DNA of 64,000 bases from Sorghum bicolor (taxonomy: Eukaryota; Streptophyta; Magnoliopsida; Poales; Poaceae). The DNA lies in assembly GCF_000003195.3 (NCBI RefSeq), contig NC_012878.2, positions 41,476,819 through 41,540,818 of the forward strand. The letters are read 5' to 3'. This document shows, piece by piece, positions 54,429 through 64,000 of the stretch; the stretch's first letter is position 1, and each line of letters opens with the position of its first letter. The notes beneath the pieces are model-generated. The model was not told the DNA's origin and made no database searches. It saw only the letters and a program-made list of their open reading frames with translations. The translations under genes were made by a program, and so were the position numbers.

Positions 54429-57345
54429 TGTAACACCCAAAAATTTTATTTATTTAAAATAGATGAATTGAATTTAAATGAATTTATTTTGTGAGCATTT
54501 TCAATATAGGAAAATAAATAAATTTGGAGAAATTAAAATTTAATATAAGCTTAGAGAAATATTTTTGTTGCATTCATGCTGGAGCATTTCTTTTATGTGA
54601 TGATTGTTTTAAAAACCAAAATATCTTGCGCAAGAAAATATTTGAAGAAAAGAAATTCATTTAGAAAATATGTATAAAAAGAAATGGAATTTCTTTCCCC
54701 CTTCTCCTTTCGGCCTGGTAGCCCAGCACCCCCCCCCCCCCCCCGNNNNNNNNNNNNNNNNNNNNNNNNNNNNNNNNNNNNNNNNNNNNNNNNNNNNNNN
54801 NNNNNNNNNNNNNNNNNNNNNNNNNNNNNNNNNNNNNNNNNNNNNNNNNNNNNNNNNNNNNNNNNNNNNNNNNNNNNNNNNNNNNNNNNNNNNNNNNNNN
54901 NNNNNNNNNNNNNNNNNNNNNNNNNNNNNNNNNNNNNNNNNNNNNNNNNNNNNNNNNNNNNNNNNNNNNNNNNNNNNNNNNNNNNNNNNNNNNNNNNNNN
55001 NNNNNNNNNNNNNNNNNNNNNNNNNNNNNNNNNNNNNNNNNNNNNNNNNNNNNNNNNNNNNNNNNNNNNNNNNNNNNNNNNNNNNNNNNNNNNNNNNNNN
55101 NNNNNNNNNNNNNNNNNNNNNNNNNNNNNNNNNNNNNNNNNNNNNNNNNNNNNNNNNNNNNNNNNNNNNNNNNNNNNNNNNNNNNNNNNNNNNNNNNNNN
55201 NNNNNNNNNNNNNNNNNNNNNNNNNNNNNNNNNNNNNNNNNNNNNNNNNNNNNNNNNNNNNNNNNNNNNNNNNNNNNNNNNNNNNNNNNNNNNNNNNNNN
55301 NNNNNNNNNNNNNNNNNNNNNNNNNNNNNNNCTTTTGCCGAGCGATTTGAGGCCCGCTAGCTCCCCGGCCGCGCTCGCCGTAGTAGCCCGCCGCCGGCGG
55401 CCGTGGCGCGGCAGCTCGGGCACGTCCCGGGTCATTCCGAGGCCGGGGATGCATTCCCCTCGCCCTCCTCTCTCTTTGGGAGTTTTCGGTTTGGAAAACC
55501 GAGCCCCGTAGCGCCTAAGCGAGTTTCTCCGGCGACCTCCTCGCCGCGGCAATGGCGGCGCCGCCGCCGTCCCCTCCCCCTCCGGCGGCCGGCCCCCTCC
55601 TCTCCCTCTCTTTCCCAGGATCTAATCCTGGCCGTCCATTTCTAATCGAACGGCCAGAGACGCCCGATACCCCTTCGGGGGAAAGTATGCTTAAGAGTAC
55701 TACTGTTTCTGTAGTTTGCCACTTTTTATTTTCAGGGTTAGGTTTAATTAATTAATTGATAGGAAATCACCGAAAAGTCGTAACTTGGTCGTTTTAGCTC
55801 CGATTTTCGTGATCTTCGTATCTATGTGATCGTAGCGAAATGTAGGTTCTGTTTTTAAATATTTTATTTCATTTTTGATCTGTTGGTGTACTGTTCTAAT
55901 TAAATGATTGTTTGCTTGTATGAATGAACCTGGATGCGTGTTGTTGTGTGGTACCGATCGAGCGCAGACGGTGACGTGTCCGTGGGTGATCCATTTTACT
56001 TCGAGGAGCAGCAGGACCAGCAGCAGTTCCCCTTCACCGAAGGCAAGTATAACATGGGTTTTCCTTGTACACCTATTCACTCAATTAATTACGCATCTGC
56101 ATGTGTCTAATTTTGATAACCCTAAGGACATCCTAGCTACCTGACTAAATATTTATGACACCTATGGGTTGAATGCATGAGGGTAGCTTTGCTAGTGCTT
56201 TGATTAATTGAGACTTTACTATCACTCTGACTTTAATGAATATGATGAAAAATGTTGGAAAAAAGGTCTGTGGTGCAATTGACTTCGGTCAAGTTGACCT
56301 AGACCCTCCGTAAGGACTTCTCTATAAGCGACCATCCGGGACATACAGTGCAACCGTGATGGTTATATGGCTCTAACTTTAGCTCAGTAGTAGGATCTCA
56401 TCTAGCTGGTTAGAGGTTACCCGAAAGGACGCAAGAGGGGTTTGCCACTTTGGGTATAGAACTGCTTCTGTTCCTATGTGTATAGCCCTGATGGAAATGT
56501 GCCACAGGAAAGGGGGTCCTCTATATCTGCTTGCCGAGAAAACCTCGCGGCCCTAACTGGTTAGACGTGGCCTATGGAGGTTTCATAGTGTTCCTTGCCG
56601 GCTCACCTTGGCAGTGTTAGTGGGTCTTGCAAACCCCGGGCATATGGGTAACACGACTTACGGGAAAAGTGCACACCTCTGCGCAGAGTTTGATCAAACT
56701 GGTATACTAACCATGCTCTCGGACATGAGCGGCCTTAGACCCTTACGGAATAGTTGGGTGTGGATGGTTATGGGAAATAACTTATGAAAATCTAACGCAT
56801 TGATCGTGATGATTAATGTGGTTTAACTGTGATGGTGATGGTGTTAGCCGTGAAGGTTAACGGTGTTATTATCATGTACTCATTTGGGCTAATCGGGAGC
56901 TTAAGCATAATTGATAATTAAATAGGATTAAAATATTGACCAATTAAAATGCTAACTGCAGTAGCCAGTGTCTGACCTTTTTGAGCCGCATAAAATCATA
57001 TGTTATGCTTGCGGAGTACGAGATGTACTCACGCTTGTCTTTATATTTCTTTTTGGACAAAATCCCGGATGGGTAACAGATGACAGCTACTACGAGGAAT
57101 TCCCTGAGGACTTCTAGGTTGGCGATCCCCCAGTCGGTCGTCCCTGTGTTGGAGCTATCATATCATAGCTAGTTATGAGTTATAATTTCCGTTTGTCGCA
57201 GACTTTGATATATTTGTGTTGTAATAACGTTATGTAAGCCACTTGTGATGATACATTTCTAATTTGTTGACTTGTGTGCGCGACTATTCCGGGGGCGCAC
57301 ATGAGATTATTGTACTCAAATTTATCCTTAAATTTGGGTGTGACA
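54429..57345 (+). repeat. Tekay-B 5' LTR, about 2,917 bp including gap
   Basis: TGTAACACCC...GGTGTGACA. Interrupted by 586 N at 54746-55331 right after a C homopolymer. After the gap it is GC-rich (55332-55640), then AT-rich. The first 317 bp differ from 63688 onward at about seven positions. Confidence 0.85.
54746..55331. other. Assembly gap, 586 N
   Basis: Run of N preceded by about 15 C and one G. All long open frames across it are artefacts. The matching site in the 3' LTR is the C run at which the window ends. Confidence 0.99.
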
Positions 57346-57348
57346 AAT

Positions 57349-57360
57349 TGGTATCAAAGC
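57349..57360 (+). other. Primer-binding site of Tekay-B
   Basis: TGGTATCAAAGC, one base from the initiator tRNA-Met site TGGTATCAGAGC, three bases after the LTR. Confidence 0.75.
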
Positions 57361-57540
57361 AAGGCTGACTGTAGGACGCAAACCTAGGTAGAAACAGTCG
57401 GTTTTAGGGTTTTTATTTTCGCTTTATTTATTTCACTGCTTACTTTACTTTCTTGTTATTTTATTAAAATTATATATTCTTACCCACTGTTCTATTTATG
57501 TAAACATATTGATTCTAATTCTTAAAATAAAATTTATAGA

Positions 57541-58462
57541 TGCCTCGTCGCAGCGCAGCCGCGTACCGTGCCCTCTTCATCGCCGCCCGTGCTCCGCCAG
57601 TTGCACCAGCACCAGCCCCAGTACCTGCACCTGTACCAGCACCAGCACCTGTACCTGAGCCCGAGGTCGTCGCCTCTGGTGGCGGCGAGGAGGAGGAGCC
57701 TATGGACACGGAGTCTCCTACGCCTACACCTTCAGCGCCTACTCCAGTGGCGGTACCGATCCCGCAAGCCGCCGCTCCAGTTCCACCTGCACCACCTGCG
57801 CCTGCACCCCACGCGTCGACGGGTTCAGCGCCGACGCCTCAGTACCCACAGGTGGTCCGAAGATGGGATGGACCTCCAGGAACAAGTTCATGGAGGCTAA
57901 CGAGGACGCTCACTACCACACTCTGCTCACGGGTGTGTTGGCGAGCTACTACCCAGAGTTTGCTGCCACCGTCTGCTACCTTTGCTCGGAGCACAAGCAC
58001 CCGTTAGAGAACACCTACTGGAAGGCCGAGGTGATCATTACAGCTCGGAACAACGTCGACAACTCGGATGAGGTGGAGTCCATCCACGAGAGCAGGGTTA
58101 GACGTGCTTCCGCCTACGAGAGCATGGAGAATGCAGCTCAGGCCGCGTACTTTCGCTACCATGGCCGCCGTTTTGAGGTCATGCAGGAGGATAGGTACCG
58201 GTTCCTTCCCCGCAACGACCCAGATGGCAGGACATGGCATGTCCTGGCACCTCCTGCCAGTGACCCTACCCTGGATACAACTGTGAGACACGTTAGTGCC
58301 ATTTAGGAGATGAATGTGCCACTGAGGCAGGAACTGCGTGTTGCACAGCAGGCGGGGAAGCGCCTCCAGTGTCAGGTGGATGAGCTGCGTGGTCAGCTTG
58401 GACAGCCATCTATCTACAAGAAGAAGCCCCGCAAGTTCGTTCTGCAGGATAGAGCTCCTTAG
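57541..58462 (+). pseudogene. Extra gene between 5' LTR and gag of Tekay-B
   Basis: ATG at 57541 (MPRRSAAAYRALFI) leads a Pro/Ala/Val-rich stretch of about 100 residues with a small repeat. A one-base shift near 57870 moves to the frame with FMEANEDAHYHTLLTGVL, YWKAEVIITARNN, ASAYESMENAAQAAYFRYHG and FLPRNDPDGRTWHVL. A TAG at 58304-58306 interrupts, then a coiled tail (AQQAGKRLQCQVDELRGQL) ends in a Lys-rich part at 58460. It is not Gag. Similar proteins are known ahead of gag in grass Del-type elements, with no proven role. I cannot name the domain. Confidence 0.65.
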
Positions 58463-59140
58463 ATTTCCCAGTACCTTCTAGTTACACGCTAGCACGAGTA
58501 ATTCAGTAATGTGTGGCATGTGAACTTTAGTGTGTTGCTGATTGTGTTGATGAACAATTATGATTTGAAGTTTTGTTTGATTGTGGGAATATGTGGGCCT
58601 GTCCGCATGTTTTTAAACCTTAATCTTAGAAGTAAATGTTGTTTGAATTCGAGGTTGGGTTACTTATCTTGTCTCAGTCATGCTGTTTCTGGAGCAGTCT
58701 GTGATGTTTATTCTGTATCTCATTATCGGTTCAGTCAAAAATTACGAAATTTTTATGGTGAAAACTAGACTGGTATATCTTTCATCTCCAACTGGAATCA
58801 CCTCATTATCTGTTCAGGACTATGAGATATGTCCGTTTTAATCTGCTGTACCTGCGCAGACTGAGAACCAGAGTAGAACCTGATAAACCACAATTTTGAT
58901 TATGTTACTGATGGAATCAGTAAATGTGGTCTGAATAAAGTTTGTAGAGAATTTCTTAACCTTTCCAACGATGTATACCATGTTCCTATTGGATCTACAG
59001 ATTCTGAGATAAGCACAGATTACTGACCTGCTGAGTTTAAAACTTGTCCAGAAAACTGCTAGTCTTGTTTTTATTCATTATAAGCGATGAATAATTATTT
59101 TAGAAGATCACTAAAAGCCGTGAATCTTTGTTGGAAGCAG
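58463..59140 (+). other. Spacer between the extra gene and gag in Tekay-B
   Basis: 678 bp, AT-rich, no coding frame with recognisable motifs. It could be a leader, or an intron allowing gag to be expressed from a spliced RNA. Confidence 0.5.
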
Positions 59141-60310
59141 ATGGACGCCGAAGGAGCAGCCGCTGGTCGTGGACGTGGCCGTGGCCGTGGTCGTGGCCGT
59201 GGACGTGGTGTACCTGAGAACCCACCACCACCACCGCCGCCGATGACTATTGAGCAGCTCATGGGTATGCAAGCTAATCTGATGCAAGCCATGATGAACC
59301 GTATGAACAATGAGCCGGTAGCAGCACCACCGCCGGTTCAAGTCCGTGACAAGCGTGGGGAGTTCTTGAAAGGACGTCCCCCGGTGTTCACCCATGCCTC
59401 TGATCCACTGGAGGCAGACGACTGGTTAAAAGCAGTCGAGAAGTAGCTGAACATAGCCCAATGCAGCGACCTGGAGAAAGTGCTGTACGCATCAGGCCAG
59501 CTGCAAGGACCTGCACAGGAGTGGTGAGAGTCCTATCAATATGGATGCCCGAACAATGCTCCGCCAGTCACCTGGAAGGAGTTTACGGAAGAGTTCAGGT
59601 CCCATCATATTCCGGAGGGCCTGATAGAACTGAAAGCGGAAGAGTTCCGGTCTCTCAAGCAGGGATCGATGTCAGCCAGTGAGTATCGTGACAAGTTTGC
59701 TCAACTGTCATGATATGCTCCATATGAGGTGGCCAGGGACTCTGACAAGCAGCGTCTCTTTCTGAAGGGATTGTATGATGGACTGCAGCTGCAACTGATG
59801 AGCAACACCTATCCTTGTTTCCAAGAATTGGTGAACCGCGCTATTATCATCGACAACAAGCGCAAGGAGATGGATGCAAAGAAGAGAAAGCTCCAGGGGC
59901 AGCCGTCGGGCAGCAACACTCGCCCACGTGCGTACCCTCAGCAGGGATTCCCTCAGCGCAGTCAAGGACCGCCGAATCAGTGGAACCGTGGTCAGTTTCC
60001 ACAGCATCCTCAGTACCACCAGCAGTATAGCCACCAGAACCAACAACGCCCCTAGCAGCAGTATGGCAACCAGAATCAGCAACGCCCCCAGCAACAGGTC
60101 AGCAACCAAGCACCACGCCAGGGAGTGCCCAACAATGCTCCTGGCAAGAGTGCAGCACCCAGCGGCAATCCCAATGCCTGCTACCGCTGCAGAGAGGTGG
60201 GACATTATGCCTACCAGTGCCCCAAGAAGCAGAATCCACCAGCCCAGCAAAACCAGAACAACAACCAGAGGCCTGCTCGACCTCCGTTCTCTGGGAAAGT
60301 GAACCATGTG
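59141..60310 (+). pseudogene. gag: Tekay-B gag
   Basis: ATG at 59141 begins MDAEGAAAG followed by an Arg-Gly repeat (59168-59210) and a Pro run. Capsid-like sequence is spread over one frame: FLKGRPPVFTHASDPLEADDWL, then LYASGQLQGPAQEW, TWKEFTEEFRSHH, LKQGSMSASEYRDKF and LFLKGLYDGL. A zinc knuckle CYRCREVGHYAYQC lies at about 60178-60219. Four stops break it (59444, 59525, 59711, 60053); each fits a single C-to-T or G-to-A change. Confidence 0.85.
59168..59210 (+). repeat. Arg-Gly coding microsatellite in Tekay-B gag
   Basis: CGTGGACGTGGCCGTGGC-type repeat encoding about seven Arg-Gly pairs, an RNA-binding-like stretch at the Gag N-terminus. Confidence 0.8.
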
Positions 60311-60860
60311 TCCACTGACACAGCTCAGGAAGCACCTGAGGTTATGATGGGTACGTTCAACATCAACTCCATCCCCGCTACAGTACTGTTCGATTCTGGT
60401 GCTTCACATTCTTTTATCTCCCAAGCTTTTGTTAGAGTGCATAGCATCCCACTTTGTGCACTGAAAAATTCCATGCTAGTAAATTCACCGGAAGGCACCA
60501 TGCCAGCTAATTACTGGAGCCCCTCCACTAGTATATCCTTAAGGGGGGTAGATTTCAAGGTGAAACCTATTGTGCTAAGAACCATGGGAATTGACCTCAT
60601 ACTTGGAATGGATTGGATGAAGCAGCATGGGGCAGTAATTCAGTGTCAGGAAAAGTCTGTGGTGGTGACATCACCAGGTGGGGATAGAATAAGTGTGGAT
60701 GTGGAAGTGCAGCCTCAGCCAACTGCTACAGTGAATCAGTTGAGTGGTGGTAATCAAGAAGACCAGGTGGTGGACGAGTTCCCGATGTGTTCCCGGACGA
60801 ATTGCCAGGTATGCCACCAGACTGAGACATTGAATTTCTTATTGAGCTTTTACCTGGAAC
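60311..60860 (+). pseudogene. Tekay-B protease and link to RT
   Basis: VLFDSGASHSFIS is an intact retropepsin active site, and LILGMDWMKQHG the late motif. A one-base loss near 60782 moves the reading (DEFP...) and a TGA near 60827 follows before the RT frame. Confidence 0.82.
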
Positions 60861-63640
60861 TGCACCCATAGCAAAAAGACCATATAGAATGGGGGTAAAT
60901 GAATTAGAGGAACTTAAGAAATAGCTTAAGGAATTGCAAGAAAAAGGGTTTATTTGTCCTAGCTCTTCACCACGGGGTGCACCAGTAATCTTTGTTGATA
61001 AGAAAGATGGCACTAGGAGGATGTGTGTGGATTATCGGTCATTAAATGAAGTCACTATTAAAAACAAGTACCCACTGCCTAGAATAGATGACTTATTTGA
61101 CCAACTGAAGGGAGCATGTGTGTTCTCCAAAATTGACCTCCAATCTGGCTATCACCAGTTGAAAATCCGTGCAACTGACATACCTAAGACAGCTTTTACC
61201 ACAAGGTATGGCTTGTATGAGTATACAGTCATGTCATTTGGGCTGACCAATGCACCTGCATACTTCATGTATATGATGAACAAGGTGTTCATGGAGTATT
61301 TGGATAAGTTCGTGGTAGTATTCATTGATGATATATTAATCTTCTCCAAAACCAAAGAAGAACATGCTGAACACTTGAGACTGGTCTTACAAAAGCTTAG
61401 AGAGAATAAATTGTATGCCAAGAAAAGCAAGTGTGAGATTTGGTTGAATGAGGTCTCATTTTTGGGACATGTGGTCTCCAACGGTGGAATAGCCGTAGAC
61501 CCTAGCAAAGTGCAAGATGTGCTGAATTGGAAACCTCCAACCAATGCTAGTGAGATCCGTAGCTTTTTGGGACTAGCTGGTTATTATAGGAGATTTATTG
61601 AAGGCTTCTCCAAGTTAGCAAAGCCCATGACAGCCCTACTAGAGAAGAGTGCCAAATTTATTTGGTCACATAAGTGCCAAAAAAATTTTGAGGAGCTAAA
61701 GAAAAGGTTGACCACAGCCCCAGTGTTGACCTTACCAGATCTGAGCAAAACCTTCTCTATTTATTGCGATGCATCTCGCCTAGGTCTTGGATGTGTGCTT
61801 ATGCAAGAAGGAAGAGTAGTGGCCTATGCATCCAGGCAGTTGAGAAAACATGAGCTGAACTATCCTACTCATGATTTGGAGCTAGCTGCCGTGGTTCATG
61901 CTCTAAAAATTTGGAGGCATTATCTAATTGGACACAAGTGTGATATTTATACGGATCACAAAAGTTTGAAATATATTTTCACACAGTCAGATCTGAACCT
62001 AAGGCAACGCCGCTGGCTAGAATTAATAAAGGATTATGACCTGGAAGTGCATTACCATCCCGGGAAGGCAAACGTTGTTGCCGATGCACTTAGCCGAAAG
62101 AGCTATGCCAATGGGCTGCAATTGACCTTCATTCCCACAGAGTTGCTAGTTGAAATAGAGCATCTCAATTTGGGTTTAGTGAACAACACTGTTGAATTGG
62201 AGTTGGAGCCCACCCTAGAGCAAGAAATCCGCAAAGGTCAGTTAGAGGATGAGAAATTAAAAGAAATTTCAGAGAATGTAGTGCTTGGAAAAGCACCGGG
62301 TTTCAGGTTAGATAAAAATGGTACACTATGGTTTGGGAAGAGAATATGTGTGCCCGAAGTAAAATCCATCCGAGATGCGATCCTACGGGAAGCACATGAC
62401 TCTGCATACTCAATTCACCCCGGAAGCACCAAGATGTATCTAGATCTTAAAGAAAAATACTGGTGGTATGGATTAAAGAGAGATGTAGCAGAGTATGTAG
62501 CGTTATGTGATACTTGTCAGAGGGTGAAAGCCGAGCACCAAAGACCTGCAGGGTTGTTGCAACCAATGCAAGTGCCTGAATGGAAATGGGAAGAAGTAGG
62601 TATGGATTTCATCACTAGATTGCCCCGCACTCAGCGTGGGTATGATTCAATTTGGGTAATAGTGGATCGACTCACTAAAGTTGCTCACTTTTTGCCCGTT
62701 AAGACCAACTATGATGGTGCAAAGTTGGCAAAATTATATATGGATAGAATCGTGAGTCTGCACGGAGTTCGGAAGAAGATCGTGTCTGATCGGGGTACAC
62801 AGTTCACATCTCAGTTTTGGCATAAAGTACATGAATCATTGGGAACAAAGTTGAACTTTAGTTCCCGCGTATCATCCCCAAACCGATGGGCAGACTGAAA
62901 GAGTAAATCAGATTTTAGAAGACATGTTGAGAGCATGTGCGTTACAGTATGGTACCAGTTGGGACACTAGTTTACCATATGCTGAATTTTCATATAATAA
63001 TAGTTACCAGAGAAGTCTCGATATGGCACCGTTTGAAGCATTGTATGGGCGGAAATGTAGAACACCTCTGTTTTGGAATCAAACTGGTGAGAGTCAAGTA
63101 TTTGGACCTGATGTACTTAGAGATGCAGAGGAAAAAGTGCGGAAAATACGGGACAACTTGAGAGTAGCTCAGTCTCGGCAAAAGAGTTATGCTGATACTA
63201 GAAGAAGAGATTTGGCATTCGAGATAGGCGACTATGTGTACTTGAAGGTGTCACCTATGAGAAGTGTCAGGAGGTTTAATATGAAGGGTAAATTGGCACC
63301 AAGGTACGTTGGACCGTTCAGAATTCTTAGGAGACGTGGAGAAGTGGCCTATCAGTTAGAGTTGCCTGCGAGTATGTCGGGTATTCACGATGTGTTCCAT
63401 GTGTCGCAACTGAAGAAATGTTTGCAAGTGCCTAAGGAGCAAATTCCATTGGAGGAACTCATAGTTGAAGGAGATCTAACTTACAAGGAATATCCAATCA
63501 AGATCTTAGAAACAGCGGAAAGAGTCACCTGAAGTCGGATTATAAAGATGTGCAAAGTGCAGTGGCACCGATATAAAGAAGAAGAAGCCTGGAAAGAGAA
63601 GATGAGCTGAGACAATCTTACCCATATCTCTTTGAGTAAG
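60861..63640 (+). pseudogene. pol: Tekay-B pol: RT, RNase H, integrase, chromodomain remnant
   Basis: After a TAG near 60922, a 654-codon frame (60934-62898) holds RT ([40 protein letters not shown] at 61321), RNase H ([38 protein letters not shown]), the integrase zinc region ([18 protein letters not shown]) and two of the three core acids ([19 protein letters not shown]). One extra base near 62866 shifts the frame, so the third core acid (GQTERVN) and the C-terminal domain (LAPRYVGPFRIL, FHVSQLKKCL) lie in the next frame, 62870-63532. A TGA at 63530, and a shift near 63595, break the chromodomain (KMCKVQWHRY). Confidence 0.9.
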
Positions 63641-63657
63641 CACCGTCTCAATCTCGA

Positions 63658-63687
63658 GGACGAGATTATTTTTAAGAGGGGTAGAAT
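63658..63687 (+). promoter_or_regulatory. Polypurine tract of Tekay-B
   Basis: GGACGAGATT then AAGAGGGGTAGAAT directly before the LTR start at 63688. Confidence 0.8.
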
Positions 63688-64000
63688 TGTAACACCCAAA
63701 AATTTTATTTATTTAAAATAGATGAATTGAATTTAAATGAATTTATTTTGTAAGCATTTTCAATATAGGAAAATAAATAAATTTGGAGAAATTAAAATTT
63801 AATATAAGCTTAGAGAAATATTTTTGTTGCATTCATGCTGGAGCATTTCTTTTATGTGATGATTGTTTTAAAAACCAAAACATCTTGCGCAAGAAAATAT
63901 TTGAAGAAAAGAAAGTCATTTGGAAAATATGTATAAAAAGAAATGGAATTTCTTTCCCCCTTCTCCTTTCGGCCTAGTGGCCCAGCAACCCCCCCCCCCC
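63688..64000 (+). repeat. Tekay-B 3' LTR, first 313 bp
   Basis: TGTAACACCC, matches 54429 onward with about seven differences and stops at the window edge in a C run. Confidence 0.92.

Larger units (their letters stand above)
54429..64000 (+). mobile_element. Tekay-B: chromodomain gypsy (Tekay/Del-like) element, 3' LTR cut by the window
   Basis: 5' LTR 54429-57345 (with an assembly gap), primer-binding site, an extra gene, spacer, gag, protease, pol with chromodomain remnant, purine tract, and the first 313 bp of the 3' LTR. RT, RNase H and integrase are about as similar to Tekay-A as expected within one lineage. The frames carry several stops and shifts, so it is inactive. Confidence 0.88.

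Noticed and set aside
54593..55552. Long open frames on both strands across the N run
   Set aside because: They consist mostly of unknown residues; the absence of stops is due to N only.

Overview
The window is nuclear plant DNA, almost certainly from a grass (Poaceae; a panicoid would fit, but nothing here proves it). Essentially all of it is Ty3/gypsy-type LTR retrotransposon sequence, with elements inserted inside elements. I see no ordinary host gene, rRNA, tRNA or CRISPR array. Chromodomain gypsy (Tekay/Del-like), Tat-lineage gypsy with a second RNase H and an antisense gene, and Athila-like gypsy are all recognisable from protein motifs. An assembly gap of 586 N lies at 54746-55331.

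Layout. Positions 1-3391 (minus): Athila-A, an LTR fragment fused directly to gag, then two protease-like domains and no reverse transcriptase; it sits in the 3' LTR of Tekay-A. Positions 3392-5433 and 17465-17721 (minus): Tekay-A pol, split by Tat-1. Positions 5434-17459 (minus): Tat-1, a nearly complete young element with 460-bp LTRs differing at two bases and a GACAG target duplication. It has gag-pro, pol, an antisense spliced gene and an array of 70-bp hairpin repeats. Positions 17722-18304 and 43723-48340 (plus): Tat-3, whose 5' LTR is split by Tat-2. Positions 18305-43717 (plus): Tat-2, an older, decayed Tat element whose antisense gene is split by a large non-autonomous element at 27578-39285 with 5-kb LTRs and a 1.56-kb interior without genes. 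Positions 48340-54182 (plus): Athila-B, one intact protease-tail/RT/RNase H/integrase frame plus a 3' LTR, joined directly to the broken RT of Tat-3. Positions 54183-54428: short unassigned DNA. Positions 54429-64000 (plus): Tekay-B, a chromodomain element with 2.9-kb LTRs and an extra gene ahead of gag.

The inferred nesting is Tekay-A, then Tat-3, then Tat-2, then the 5-kb-LTR element, each inside the previous one. Tat-1 and Athila-A are separate insertions into Tekay-A. Target duplications support Tat-1 (GACAG), the 5-kb-LTR element (TCGAC) and, with one mismatch, Tat-2 (ACGTC/ACGTT).

Function. Gag packages RNA, pol copies and integrates it, and LTRs supply promoters and polyadenylation. 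The less ordinary parts are in the Tat elements. Both complete Tat copies carry, antisense between pol and the 3' LTR, a gene with its own TATA box about 115-130 bp before its ATG and several GT-AG introns. It encodes an N-terminal plant 'putative gypsy type transposon' domain, a disordered middle and a coiled coil. Both also have a UAG codon at the same place between protease and RT, and an identical palindromic primer-binding site. Tat-1 adds a tandem hairpin array made of polypurine-tract-like copies. All statements rest on reading the sequence; no database search was run.
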